Assembly (NCBI RefSeq): GCF_014898815.1
Contig: NW_026515406.1
Coordinates: 1,922,001 to 1,986,000 of the forward strand
Length of the DNA stretch: 64,000 bases
Source of the DNA: Panonychus citri
Taxonomy: Eukaryota; Arthropoda; Arachnida; Trombidiformes; Tetranychidae
Direction of reading: 5' to 3'
The position numbers and the translations under genes were made by a program. The notes below the pieces were generated by a model that was given only the letters and a program-made list of their open reading frames with translations, was not told the origin of the DNA and ran no database searches. Within the stretch, counting starts at the first letter, position 1. Each line of letters opens with the position of its first letter. This document shows, piece by piece, positions 14,183 through 26,411 of this stretch.

Positions 14183-14986
14183 CTCTTGGGACAATTAACG
14201 ATTTCATGAGGATCACTGACCACTTCAAGGTGACTCGCGAGATGACCAGTAACTTATTCACACCGGAAAAACGAGCCCCATGTATCCAATATGCTTATGA
14301 AAAAGCATCGATTTCACCGATTAATCAATTTAAATTGGATGATTACAAGCATCTTAATGGCTACTTAGGGTCACCCTTTTTCGCCGACACCAAGAGTAAG
14401 GTTGAAATCCTTGAAATTGAACAACAAAAGGTAAATAAAACTGACCAGTTGACCTTTAACTTATGATTGATTGATTATATTAATTTCAATTTGTTTTTGT
14501 TTCTTTCCTTTGAAATGTTCAGCCTGAGAAATTGGCTCGAGCTGTTAAATTACCACGAACAGTGTTGATTGAGAAAGTTAAAACACCGATAACAGTGACC
14601 AGAGGTGATACCACAACCTTGACCACTACTAATTTTAACAACACAATTCTTAATTGTGATGGAATTAATCATTCAATTAATGTCTATGATGAACCTGATG
14701 TTGATTCAATTTATCAACTACCTTCACCTAAAGAGGTTACTGAAGCTCTTGCTCAGGAATATCCAGCTTCATTTATTCCCATAGATGTTTCCAGTTTCCA
14801 GCGAATGTCCAGTTTTCGCCGGTCACTTATTCACGTAAGTTTTATTCTCATCACATCAGTTAATTGAATCGCAACATCATCTCGAGTCTATCTTTCTCTC
14901 TCTCTCATAAGGTCAATTAGAGATTATCTATTAACAGTAGCGGAATATTTTCATTTATATAAGTCAAAATGAAGATGAAAAGGAAG

Positions 14987-15025
<39 letters not shown>

Positions 15026-18000
15026 TACCACAGAGCCGGAAGTAGATTAGTCCCAGTGTAAATATAGCGTGAAAGAAGCGTGAGAGTTAATGAAGATGAG
15101 GCTAAAAGATGAAGTTTACAGTTACAGTTATTTTGGAGGAAGAAAATGAGATGAGACCCTAGATAAGCATATGAGAGTGGGAGGGAGAGAGAGATATGTT
15201 AGAGTAAATGATGCAAATGGATAATGATGAAAAGATACAAAAGAAAGAGAAAAAATAGACTCGATTGTAACTCTATGTAACTAAATAAAGGACAGAGAGA
15301 GAGAGAGAGAGAGAGAGATGATAAAGATTGGAGGTGGAAATAAATTTCCATTGTGGTTTGGATGATGATGATAATCTATTGTTATTGTAGATTTTCAATC
15401 TATTATCAAGGGTTAGATTAATTTCATCCCATTGATCCTGAAAGTAATCAAATTGATTTTGAAAATGGAATCAAAATTTCATCAGCTAATCATCAATTTT
15501 ACCTTATTAATAAACTAGTCTAACTCAACCTCCGTCATGAATCAAATAAAACTTTCAATATTAATATCAAAATGATTCTGAATATACCATCATGTAAAAT
15601 TGTTATCACAATAGTTTTACGATTAAAGATTAATCATAAAAACTGTTCAACCAAACAATTTATTGATTGACAATTTAACTTCCCACTAAGGAACAATTTA
15701 TCTATAGAAATAGTCATTTTCCAATCAAATGATTTTCATCTCTCTCTCTCTCTCTCTCACCATCATCATGATGGCTGAATGATGATAAGTAATAAACTGA
15801 ATGAATTGTGATGAAATAAAAGGTAACATGTTGTAAAAAAAAGGTAATAGTTTGATTCCCATGTTGACCATAGACTAGCGAGTGGTCATTTATTTTCAGA
15901 AATGAGCTGACCTGGTCAATTTTGATGGTAGAAATTGAAAGAGCGGGAAATTTTCATCTTCCAGTTGATTGACTTGAATCATTATTGTTATTACCTTTTC
16001 TTTGAATCTCCTCCAAAGGTTGATGATAAAAAAAAGGAAGAGAGAAAAAAGTTTTCTCCAATGAAAATAATATCTTGGTGATAATCATGATGATGAAGAT
16101 GAGGATGCGTAAGGTATCACCTTGATTGAACGCATGTAAATTCAGTGTTAATGATAAACCTTTGGGTTGATTAAACCGTTAGTTGATTGTTGCAATTTCA
16201 CTGAAACAGTTTCACTTTGTTTCTCTTCCTTATAACATCATTATCATCCCCAATTAAATCTCATCATCATCGTTTACCTTTCTCATCATCTTATCTTCAT
16301 CTTATTCTTCATCCGTAACTATTATCTTTTTCAGCCTCTGTAAGTTCATCATCTCTCTCATCCCTCATCCTCATCCTCATCCTTATTCTCACTCTTGATA
16401 ACTATTACAATTTTCTTCCGTGAAAACTTCAGAAGACTGTCAACTATTTTTCTTCACTTTTCTTTTCATCATCATCTTTATCTTCATCATCATTCTCATC
16501 ATCTTTTTCTGTCTCTTTCTTATATTCTCTGGATATTATTTCAACCATTTTAATCGTTTATCTATGAACTTTATATATTATTTTAAAAAGGTTTCCTTCC
16601 AGGTCGCCAACTCGCTATTTTTAGGGTCTCCCTCTCATCTTTGATGATAATCATGATGAAGATGAGGATGATGAAGATTCTTGGTGAATGATCTCTTTCT
16701 TTCTTACTTTCTTTCTGTCTTTTCATCTTTATAATTATCATTATCATCATGTTAGAATTGAGTTTTAACTATTTACTCTTGACTTGTGCCAGTCAAGTTA
16801 CTAGAATTTTGATTTTCTCCTAATGATTAAGTTAAATTGTTGTTTACCACTAAATTAGTCTGTGTAATTGTTGATACCTAAATTGTTACTACGATATTAG
16901 GATAATTTGGTAAACAATTTATTTTAATTTGCCTTTTAGATGATATATCATTTACAATCATCTCTCTCTCTCTCAGCCAAATACACAATTTGATTGTTGT
17001 TTAGATTCTGATTGTAATCACAATTTAATTGCTACGATCACATTTCAATAATTTGCGATATTTATCTTGCTTTTTTTTATTGTTTTTCCATTTACAGGGT
17101 GATCAGCAGATTCCAAGACGACGAATTTCATCTCGAAATAAACGCGCCAATCGACGTAATACTATTCACGAAACTGGTAAATCGGCGACCACTGAGAGGC
17201 CGAAATCCTCGAGATATAATCGTGAGAGACGAAACTCAGATCCATCGTCTTTGAATCGTATTGATGAAAGTTGTCAAACTGAGCGAACTGAAGAGGCCAT
17301 TTATTCAACTGGACGGATTGTAAGTTTAGGCCGAGAATCGGTGATCAAAAGACGATCATTTGGTGGAACTAAACTTGAATTTAGAGCTGAGGTTCATCGG
17401 GAAGACGATCGAAGTGACATTTTCAGTGGTTCCGTGATTACTGTTAAATCAATCGGTACAAGTTCATCAAGACTTGGACCTAATAATTTATCATCAATCA
17501 CTGTCACTGGGAACAGTATCGGTGTGGGTCGATCACCAAGTTCGGCTAAAGATCCTTCCTCCTCGAGTCTTTTGACCTCTAGTGATGTTTCTGGTACAAG
17601 TGGAACTACAATTGTCGAAAAGCGGTTATCTTCAGCTTCCAATCAACAGCAACAACAAAGCAACGTTGAAGTGAAAAACTATCTGACCTCCGACGGAATT
17701 AAAATGAGAGAAGGATCAACGGCCAAAGGACCAGGTGATGATGGACGATCATCGAGCGGTAACTGGTCAGCTTCTAGTTCAACTCATGCATCCGTTGATT
17801 CAGATTCAATTGCGGGTAAATGTAGTACAGTAACTGGCGGGATTAGAACTCACCATCAGCATCTTCATCATCACCATCTACGAGGATCGAGTAACTGTCC
17901 ACCTCCAGGTTCACCGTCTGGTTCATCTTTGGGTAAAGATTCCGTTCTGTCGGAAAGTTTAACCTTAACCACTCAACAAGACACCGATCGCGGCGGTTAC

Positions 18001-21000
18001 ACCGCTGGCGGAGATTCCAATGGTTATGTATCCGATACCTCAGCAATTTCATCTTCCTGTGCCCTGAGTCGATCAGACCAGCGACGTCCATCTGGCCTGG
18101 AAAAGAGTCGAGAAGAGACAAATTACAGTGCAATATGTGGTTCGAATGGTCAACCAGCGGTTGTCACTCGCTCGTCAAAATCTGGACTATTACCTTCATC
18201 TCTGAATCGATCATCATCTTCCCAACATTCTGAACACTCAACCAGCGGAAGATCAATTAAATTTGCTAATCGAGACTCAGAATCTTGGTTGAAATATTTT
18301 GACTGTTCAACGGAAACTTTAACACCCGAAATCATTACCACCGCTGCCAATGAAACCAACGGTACTAATAACGGCGTTTGTAAACAGAATCCAACTAAAA
18401 TGATAAACGAATCACCTCATCATCTTCATCCTTATGCCTATCATCATATTCACCACCATAGGTCACCTTTACATCTTCCTCATCATCCTCATCACCCACA
18501 CCATCAAAATGGTGCCAATGATTTTGCTCACATTGATGATGAAGTTGAATCGGTTTACTCTGTGGACACTGATGGTTATTATACTTCCATGCACACCGAT
18601 TCTGGACTTTTCCGTGATGTTAAATCAACTGGTGTTGGACCTGTGAACGTTAGTGAGGGCCGAGGATCTTCCGTCGTCTCACCAAGTGATGAAAGTAACA
18701 TTTTAACCTCACCGGGAACCTCTTGCAATGGTCGCCTTCGAGCATCATCAATCAGCTCAAACAGCACCATCGGCGATATGAGTCTAACCTCAATGTACTC
18801 GAAAACGGACACCGAAGCACCAGCTGAAGTAGCGTCAAGTGTAGCCTCACCCTCCATTTCCCCATCTCACCACCAACAAGTACTCAAAAGTAATAAAACC
18901 GATTCAACAAGCACCACTGCCACTGGTGCTATCAAGAAAACGAGTCCAGTGAAACCCGGAAGATCAACTAATAAAGCAAATTCAACCGCTGACCAGCCTC
19001 CACCATCTTCATCAGCGTCTTTAACGCTTTCATCGACAGCCAAGTGGACTAAACGAGTTGTCCCACCTCCACCTCCCGTTAGAATGTCCAGTATTCGTAA
19101 AAACAATTCGACCAACTCAAAGAACACCAATCAATTAGTTAACAGCAATACAATTAATTCACATTCAAAATCATCAGAATCTAATCTTTCCTCAGGTCAA
19201 CCACAGTCGAAGTCCGTTTCTCCTCATGGAGAATACGATTATACCTCAATTCGATCTCAATCTCAACTATCTTCACTTTCGATTCGAGGCCATTCTGAAT
19301 CAGAACAAAGTGATAAACTTGGTGAACGAGTTCGATCTAAAACTTGTATTGGTTCAACAGATTATCCATCTCTTTGTAATGTTACCTCTTCCTCTTCTTC
19401 CGGTTCTTCATCTTCCTCATCTGCCTCTTCCTCTTCGTCTTCTAAAATTGTCTCCTCTTCACCAGCGGCTTCTCGCTCTTCATCTGATAACTGTGATCAT
19501 CTAAGTTCAAATGGTGCAAGTTCCGCCGATGAGAATCTCGAAAAGATCAATGAACAATCTGATAAACAAATTCTCCCAGTAACTAAAGAGAAACAAAAGA
19601 AATCGAAAAAATTGTTCGCTTCGTACAAACCATTCAAGATAAAAGAAATTTTCTCTTTTGGAACATTGAACAAAAAATCGAAAATCTCACCAGTGACCTC
19701 CGTTGATGATAGAAAAGGTTTCATGTCCTATGAGTCCATTTGTACCGATCCAAAGGGAGAATCAGCTACTACTCATTGTCCATCATCTCGTCGATCATCG
19801 GGCTGTGAATCGATCCCTGGTTACAACCAATCGAAAACTCTTAATGGTCAAAACTCGATAAGTGGAACTGACCTTTACAAGTCGCAATCTATTGAGAAAA
19901 ATTTGGCCACTTTACGAAAAGTTGATTCCAATCCTTACCTTCCAAAGCCGATTACTGATCAAGGATTTTTCCAATCTTTACTAAGAACGGACTTTCGATC
20001 ACGAAGTGAAGAGCAACTAGAAAATGATAAAAATCGTCGTACTTCAGGTCAAGAGATGGAAAAAGAACCAAAATCGACTAAAGAAGATCAACAATCAGCG
20101 AAAGTGACAGAATCACCAAGCCATGAGAAAGCCGAAATTATTGACAGTAAATCTGATGATAAGGTCGAAACCAACGATTCTAATTGTGTTAGGCCAAGTA
20201 CATTGATCCTTCCGTACAAAATTAAACAGCAACAGGTCAAAGTGGAACTGGACTCTAATGGTCGACTATTGTATCCATCGAATTCACTTGGACGGCGACG
20301 TGATGATCATCCAATGGCCTATTTAGAAAGGACGAAAAAGATGGACGAAGAAAATGCCAAATGGTCAACATTACCGAAACCAAAGGTTGAAAATCAATAT
20401 TTGATCGGTCAAAGATCAACACCAACAACGGCGACAACAACGATTGACAAATTAGCGCACAAAAATTGTACAAAATCTGTTGAAAAACAAAGCTCAGGAT
20501 TAAACGAATCCATGAAAACATCACCAACAATGACCTCAGAAGATTTGAATAGATCAAATCAATCGTCATCCTCATCCTCATCATTCATTTCACCACCGCC
20601 AACACTGACCTCATCTTTGGGCCCATTATCATCGACACCTCGACGGCCCATTGCAAGGATACAATTACCTCAAGAATCAAATTCGACATCAAATACAACA
20701 CCAACAACCGTTAGTCCATCAACTACCAGTGGACGTGTAGGTCCACCCACATTTCCTAAGCCTCGATTCAACATCTATCGGCACAGTTTTTCTGGCCTTG
20801 GGTCATTAGAACGTCGATCGGCCCAAGATGCTCTAAAGGTGAACATAAATTCAACATCTCCAGCTGATCAACCCACATCCGGTGATTTACCCTCACCAAT
20901 AGGTTCATCTTTGATCAGCCCTGGAGCGGTGAAAAGTAAACTATCAACAAGTGACCTAATTTCATTGATTCACGATTCTAAGCGACGACTTGGCCAAAGG

Positions 21001-21921
21001 TCGGCAAACAGTTCGCCCTCACCAATAACATCGCCACAAAGTGAGCCCTTACCTTCACCGCCGAACCTTTTATCACCAAACCAACGGCGTAGTTGGTCAT
21101 TTACCAAAGAGATGACCAATGGTTTTGACAATATGATACCTGGTGTTAACCAGGGAAATCAAGATGGACCAAGATGCCGACGGAGTTTATGCTCAGATCG
21201 ATTAGGTCCAATGAGACCGACTTCGATTCACGATTTCAAAAAGTTAATCGCCGCCGCTCGTCCAGTTGGGTCAACACATAAGCCAACATTTTCAGCCAAA
21301 GATTTACTTCAAGCTGCTCCAATCTCAACAATATCATCGGTAAACAGCCCCAGGTCAAGGCCGTCGACACCTTTGACAACTTCACCAATTTCAATGACCA
21401 ACAATCTGATAAATGAAATGTCCCAACCTCAACAACCAACACCTTCAACATTATCACCTACAATTGCATCATCACTCCCATCACCAAATTCATCAACACC
21501 CTCACCTCAATCATCCACAACCCCACCCACTGTCCACTCTCACCTGAAAGTACCTTTATCATCATCTCCTTCCCCAGTATCTTCATCATCTTCACCTTCA
21601 ACACTTCGCGACTCTCGAACCCGAGTAATCAATGGACGAATCTACAGATCACCTTATCGACTCGAAGTGATGTGTCCACCAATCGAGGAAGATGATATCA
21701 TGGAGGAAACAACAGTTAATCACAATAACAACAATCAAGCAATCAATTCATCATCAACAATCCCATTCCAAGTAACAAATGATTATAAAAATGGATTAAC
21801 ATTCATTGGATCAAAAGAGATTAAGAAACATCTAATCTCTTCCGGATTTTATCCTAATCCCTCATCAACAACAACACAACCACCAACACCCACAATCAAA
21901 GCAACATCAACTTGGGTTTAA
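14183..21921 (+). CDS. gukh: NHS / GUK-holder family scaffold (5' end missing)
   Basis: Visible exons are 14183-14430, 14523-14834 and 17098-21921. All joins are phase 0 at GT..AG sites and give about 1793 residues. NHS proteins (Nance-Horan syndrome; GUK-holder in Drosophila) are large adaptors that regulate actin and cell junctions. The fly protein links Discs-large to Scribble at synapses. Blocks recalled from human NHS recur in the same order: NLFTPEKRAPC near the start; a PIDV..RRSLIH block spanning the 14834 splice; a CQTE motif at 17275; SSSGNWSASSST near 17745; VDTDGYYTSMHTDSGL at 18562-18609; DLISLIHDSKRR near 20956; and a DFKKL motif near 21233. The C-terminus STWV (21907-21918) is a class I PDZ ligand. 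The remainder is Ser/Thr/Pro-rich and probably disordered, with His runs near 17850 and 18415-18510. The N-terminal WAVE-homology region is incomplete. The reading frame is open through the acceptor at 14183, so upstream exons must exist; an internal ATG lies at 14206. Confidence 0.9.
14993..15022. repeat. (CT)n microsatellite in intron
   Basis: A pure CT run of 30 bases, 270 bases upstream of a complementary (GA)n tract in the same intron. Confidence 0.9.
15292..15318. repeat. (GA)n microsatellite in intron
   Basis: A pure GA run of about 27 bases, complementary to the CT tract at 14993-15022. Confidence 0.9.
15740..15758. repeat. (CT)n microsatellite in intron
   Basis: A pure CT run of about 19 bases. 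Confidence 0.85.
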
Positions 21922-23470
21922 ACTTGTCAACAATTAACATGTGATAATCAATATCTCTCCTTAATAATTGTTATTAATTTAATTGCAATTAAAAGCAAAC
22001 AATTTGGTTAAGCTTTTGCTTCCACTTTTGATGATTTAAAGCATCAAATCAGCTGATGAAGTTAATTAAGCTTAAATTGTTCAACCAAATGGTTTGATGA
22101 AAGACACAGAAGTTAAATTGTTATCACATTTAACAATTAAAGTTGATTGTGATTAACTATAAATTTAACGATGGCACTTGATTAATTGCAATTAATTAAC
22201 TAACTACAAGGAAACGTATTAGATTATCATGTGAATATGACAACAATCAAGAAACAATTTATTATTACTGATTAAGAGATGCAGTTAATTGTTTCAAATG
22301 TTTAAATCTAAATTAAATGACAACAATCAGAATTGATTGTTGGAAAGTTGTAAATAAAATCAATCAGTTTTTATAACAAATCATGTTGTTGATTGAGTAG
22401 CCACTGGTCAAGCAACAATTAACTAAATTAAATCTGGTCAACTGAATGTAATAATTATAACATCAATTAACAAATTATCAAATTAATTTATAAATCAACA
22501 ATTGAATCAACCTCTTGCAATGGTGACAACAAATTGTAATTAACTGCAAAAGCCATGAAAACAATTAAATCATCAATTCACAATTAAATTTTCATCATCA
22601 TCATCAACTTTTTACAACAATTAATTATATTATTATAATATTGATCTTAATAGTAGTGATTAAAAAATGTATTCATATCAACAATTAGTTTAAATACTTA
22701 AGATTAAATTGCAAACAATAAACTGAATCAACTTTTTAATTTTTCCAATATGATGAAACAATTAATTGACAATCGATTGGTAATTAACATTAAAATGATA
22801 AATTAATTTAATCAGCTCGTGTCATTAAATTGTAATCATTATTGTTAATCAAGCAAATCTTAATTATTAACCAAATATTAGAAAGTGAATGTTTAATTGT
22901 CAGTGATTAACTTTAATAAAGTTAAACCTGGAAGTTACAGTTAGATTATATAATTAACAATAGCAATTAACGTGAATATTTTAATATTGATTGTTAATTG
23001 TCAATTAAGATAAAAATTGAATGAATCAAGAAAATTCAATTAATTAACTTCCTGGAGGATAAAATAAATCAATTGGGTGAATCAATTGAAACGAGACGAT
23101 AGTTAATTGTTGATCATTTGATTTAATATTTAAAAATGATTATCAAACCGTTTCAGAAATAAATTAACAATTAAAGACAAAGGTGATTAATGAAAATCAA
23201 ACAATCAATCAATCAGTCTAATAAAGATGATGGTGACAATAAGGATAACAGTTAATTGTATCATCAACTAATCAACACTTTTGAATTAAATCAACTTACA
23301 ACAATCAGAACAGTTTCTTGATGATCATTGAACAATCAAGAACTTTGAAAACTTTTTGATAACTCAAACATTTACATAGTTAAATTTGATTTGATTCCCT
23401 TTTTTTGATTGTGATCAAAGTGAAAAGTGAAAAGTGTCAACAACAAGTGATTAGTTAATTGTTAACCATA
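21922..23470. other. 3' flank of NHS/GUK-holder and 5' flank of the chitinase-like gene
   Basis: No coding exon was seen. It should contain the 3' UTR of the upstream gene and the promoter and 5' UTR of the downstream one. TTAATTGT/ACAATTAA words are very dense. AATAAA occurs at 22353-22358 and again near 22915. Confidence 0.6.
22353..22358 (+). terminator. Possible polyadenylation signal (AATAAA)
   Basis: A perfect AATAAA about 430 bases after the NHS/GUK-holder stop codon. In DNA this AT-rich such hexamers arise by chance, so this is only a candidate. Confidence 0.3.
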
Positions 23471-25971
23471 ATGGCGGCTCCATTTAGCACTTTATTATCG
23501 TTAATTGTGATGCATGGAATCTCAATGACCGTTTGGCGACATTTAATGAACACAACGATGCCATTTTCGGTTCGTTCAAATAACAATTTACCTCGATTCA
23601 CTTTCCAATTGTCCAACACACTGACCCCACCCACTGGAGTGGACAATTTATTAACAACCTTATCACCTTTATCATCCTCATCATCTCCATCTTCATCCCA
23701 TTCCCTTATTACATCAGGTTCATCATCTGCGTTTTCATCCTCATCTCCATCATCAGCTTACATTCAGCCAATAATTCAGCTTCATCCGATTCCAATTTCT
23801 TTGCCCTCTTTAACTGGATTACAAGGATTGACCGGACTAACGGGATTTCCGGCCTCAACTGGATCTAGTTCACCAATGATCTTGTTACCAATATCAGCGC
23901 GACCCCCTGAGAGTGCAAATCTAAATAGTATAATGACCGGTGGGTATCAGTTTAAAGGTCAACCCTCACATCAGCCATTGTTGACACTTTCACAAATACC
24001 CGCTGGTCAAGCAGTGGTCCAGGTTGCACCAACACTGGTCACTCAAGCATCCACTTTGAAACCAATTCGAGTCGCTGCTCCATTTAACTTTCTATCCTCC
24101 TCAATTAGTCCAACCGTTAGTCCAATTCGAGGTGTAATTAACCCTAAGGGTACATCAACTTATACTTATCGTGAGGTCAAACTAACTGGAGGTAAAAGTT
24201 CAACTTCCAATTCTAATGGTCACCATTCAATTGTTACCAAAAAAATGGGCCAATCAACTGGTCTACCAATTAAATTAATCAACTCAAATCAAAGTGATGA
24301 AATGGTTGATCTTAATTCAATTGTGTCCGATTCTGAGATGATTAATCTACAAGAGGATATTAAACAAAAAGGATTTAGATCAATTTGTTTTTATTTACTC
24401 GATAATCCGGATAAAGGGATAATCTTACCAGTTAATAAAATTGATCCAAAACTTTGTGATCAAATAACCGTTGGATTTGCCTACGTTGGACCAGATAATT
24501 TAATTTGGTTCCAAAATCCAGAAAACGATGTTAAAAGGTAAATTGTAACAATTATCAATCGATTAAATATTAATCCAATACAATTAACTAATCATTTGCA
24601 TTTGTAAACTAACAAAAAAAGATTACAAGAATTGGCTTCATTGAAGACCAGAAATCCAAGTTTAAAAATCTTACTCTCCGTCCGAATGGGTCAATCTAAG
24701 GATAACTCAACAACAATAACAAAGATGACCAGTGGTCAATCAGCTGATGGTAATAATATACTGGCCACTGAAGAGATGAGGAATCGTTTTGTCCGATCGT
24801 TAATTGAGATCATTACACTTTACAAACTCGACGGTGTTGACTTTTTCAGGCTCCATCAAAACGAGACCAAATATCGGGAAACTAAAAGTGATCTGATCAC
24901 ATTATTAAAGGTAATTGACTAAATCAATTAATCAAACACTAATTTGCTTCCTATTAATATTAATTGTCACTTTCCATTGATTAACAGTTAACTCGCAAGG
25001 AGTGTTTAAGAAAAGGTAAACTGGAATCACTAATCACTGCCACAGTTTCCGGTCATCCAGATATCGCAACTAATTATTACAATATAACTGAATTGGTCAA
25101 GTGAGTTAATTGTTTATCTAAATTTTAAATTATCCTCTAATTAACTGGTTAATTATCCTTTACAGGAGTGTTGATTATTTAAACCTGTTAACCTTTGATT
25201 ATCATTACTATTCCGAGGCTAAACCTTACACTGGACATCACAGTTTACTTTACCCAAGGGTCACTACTCATTCGGGTATTGATATTTCAAGTACAGTGAG
25301 TATTGATTAGCATCAACAATTAAATGTTTATTTTGATAACAATTAAGGATTAACATGATAATTATCGTATTGACAAACTTAATCATTAAATATATTGAAT
25401 GTAACACAATTGATTTTAACAGATTGAGTTGTGAGATTGATTTGTTGAGACAGTTAATTGATTAATTATTTGTACTTTTTTGTTAAATGATTAATTAAAT
25501 TGCTTTCGTTAATTGTAGGACGAAGTTTGTAAATTTTGGATGAAGCAAAAAATTCCCATTCGAAAGTTAATCTTGAGCGTTCCAACGTTTGCTCGAACCT
25601 TTAATTTGGCCTTTCCTTTTGGTCAAGGTTTTAATTCACCGAGTATTGGTCCAGGACTAGGTCAAGGTCAAATTAATTACACTCAAGTATGTTCTTTCAT
25701 TAAAGACGGTGGAATCAGTGAGTTCGATGAGAAAGGTCAAGTTCCGTTTGCCCATCGAAACTATGATTGGATTTCCTATGAAAATGAACGAAGTCTCTCA
25801 ATCAAATCAAGATATTCAGCCGCTCATCGACTCGGCGGTGTCATGACCTATGCTCTAAACTACGACGATTGGACTGGTAGTTGTCGGGAAGATGAGGCCA
25901 AAAACTTTCCCCTTCAAAAGGCCGTTTCGAGTACACTTAAGCTGGCTTCAGTGTCCACCTTTAAAAACTAA
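23471..25971 (+). CDS. Chitinase-like protein (GH18 fold, catalytic residues lost)
   Basis: Five exons: 23471-24537, 24622-24910, 24988-25100, 25166-25295 and 25519-25971, all in frame at GT..AG sites, giving 683 residues. The ATG at 23471 is the first in frame. Residues 1 to about 30 may act as a signal sequence, although a Thr- and Met-rich stretch makes that uncertain. A Ser/Thr/Pro-rich linker of about 250 residues follows. The GH18 barrel starts near residue 300, where RSICFYLL matches the CYF strand and DPKLCDQITVGFAYV matches the Cys-containing second strand. Next come NPSLKILLSV, the SLIEIITLYKLDGVDFF helix-strand, VDYLNLLTFDYHYYS, and a C-terminal GGVMTYALNYDDWTG ending in a PLQKAV helix. 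GH18 enzymes need DxxDxDxE; here it reads DGVDFFRL, so the third Asp and the catalytic Glu are gone, and the SxGG motif reads SVRMG. It is therefore probably a non-enzymatic secreted carbohydrate-binding or growth-factor-like protein (imaginal-disc growth factors are an analogous case). Confidence 0.85.
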
Positions 25972-26411
25972 CCCAAACCCAATAAATAACAATCAATGTT
26001 ATCATATTAACTTTTTTTTAACTCTTTTTGCCTTAATTACAATATAATTTGTTAACAATAATAATACTAATTTTTTTTGTTATTTTCTTGATCATTAATT
26101 TTTTCATGTACAATTAACTCCCGGATGATATGCCATAAATTAATTTAACAAACACAACCAGCATTAAACTGATACAAAACATTAATCACCTTCAAGTTAT
26201 TTGTTAATTGTTGTTGAAGTTAATTGTTGACGATTAGTATTGTTTGTTTTCATGCTGATATTTAACATTGGCCAATGTTTAATTGTTTCATTGTGATACT
26301 GCTGATTGTAGATGAGAACAATTTAAATTGAGTTATTTTTGTTGTGTTCAATTGTATTGATCGATTGACAATCAAGGATAAAGTCGCCGTCGAGTTGATT
26401 GTTAATTGTTA
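25972..26411. other. Convergent intergenic spacer
   Basis: 440 bases between the ends of two convergent genes, the chitinase-like gene (plus) and the ankyrin-SOCS-box gene (minus). It must hold both 3' UTRs. Nothing else is recognised. Confidence 0.7.
25981..25986 (+). terminator. Candidate polyadenylation signal (AATAAA)
   Basis: A perfect AATAAA only 9 bases after the stop of the chitinase-like gene. If used, the 3' UTR would be very short. Other AT-rich signals lie further downstream. Confidence 0.35.

Larger units (their letters stand above)
14835..17097 (+). other. Large intron of the NHS/GUK-holder gene
   Basis: Bounded by the donor GTAAGT at 14835 and a TTTTTCCATTTACAG acceptor ending at 17097. 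It holds (CT)n tracts at 14993-15022 and 15740-15758 and a (GA)n tract at 15292-15318, plus a pyrimidine-rich stretch at 16200-16510. No coding exon was recognised inside it. Confidence 0.8.

Noticed and set aside
13964..14194. Minus-strand 76-residue frame
   Set aside because: It overlaps the splice acceptor and first visible exon of the plus-strand NHS/GUK-holder gene and has no domain signal.
17029..17097. An ATG-less in-frame extension ahead of the large NHS/GUK-holder exon that looks like a signal peptide
   Set aside because: It is the pyrimidine-rich end of the intron; the TTTACAG acceptor at 17097 and phase match with the 14834 donor show it is not coding.
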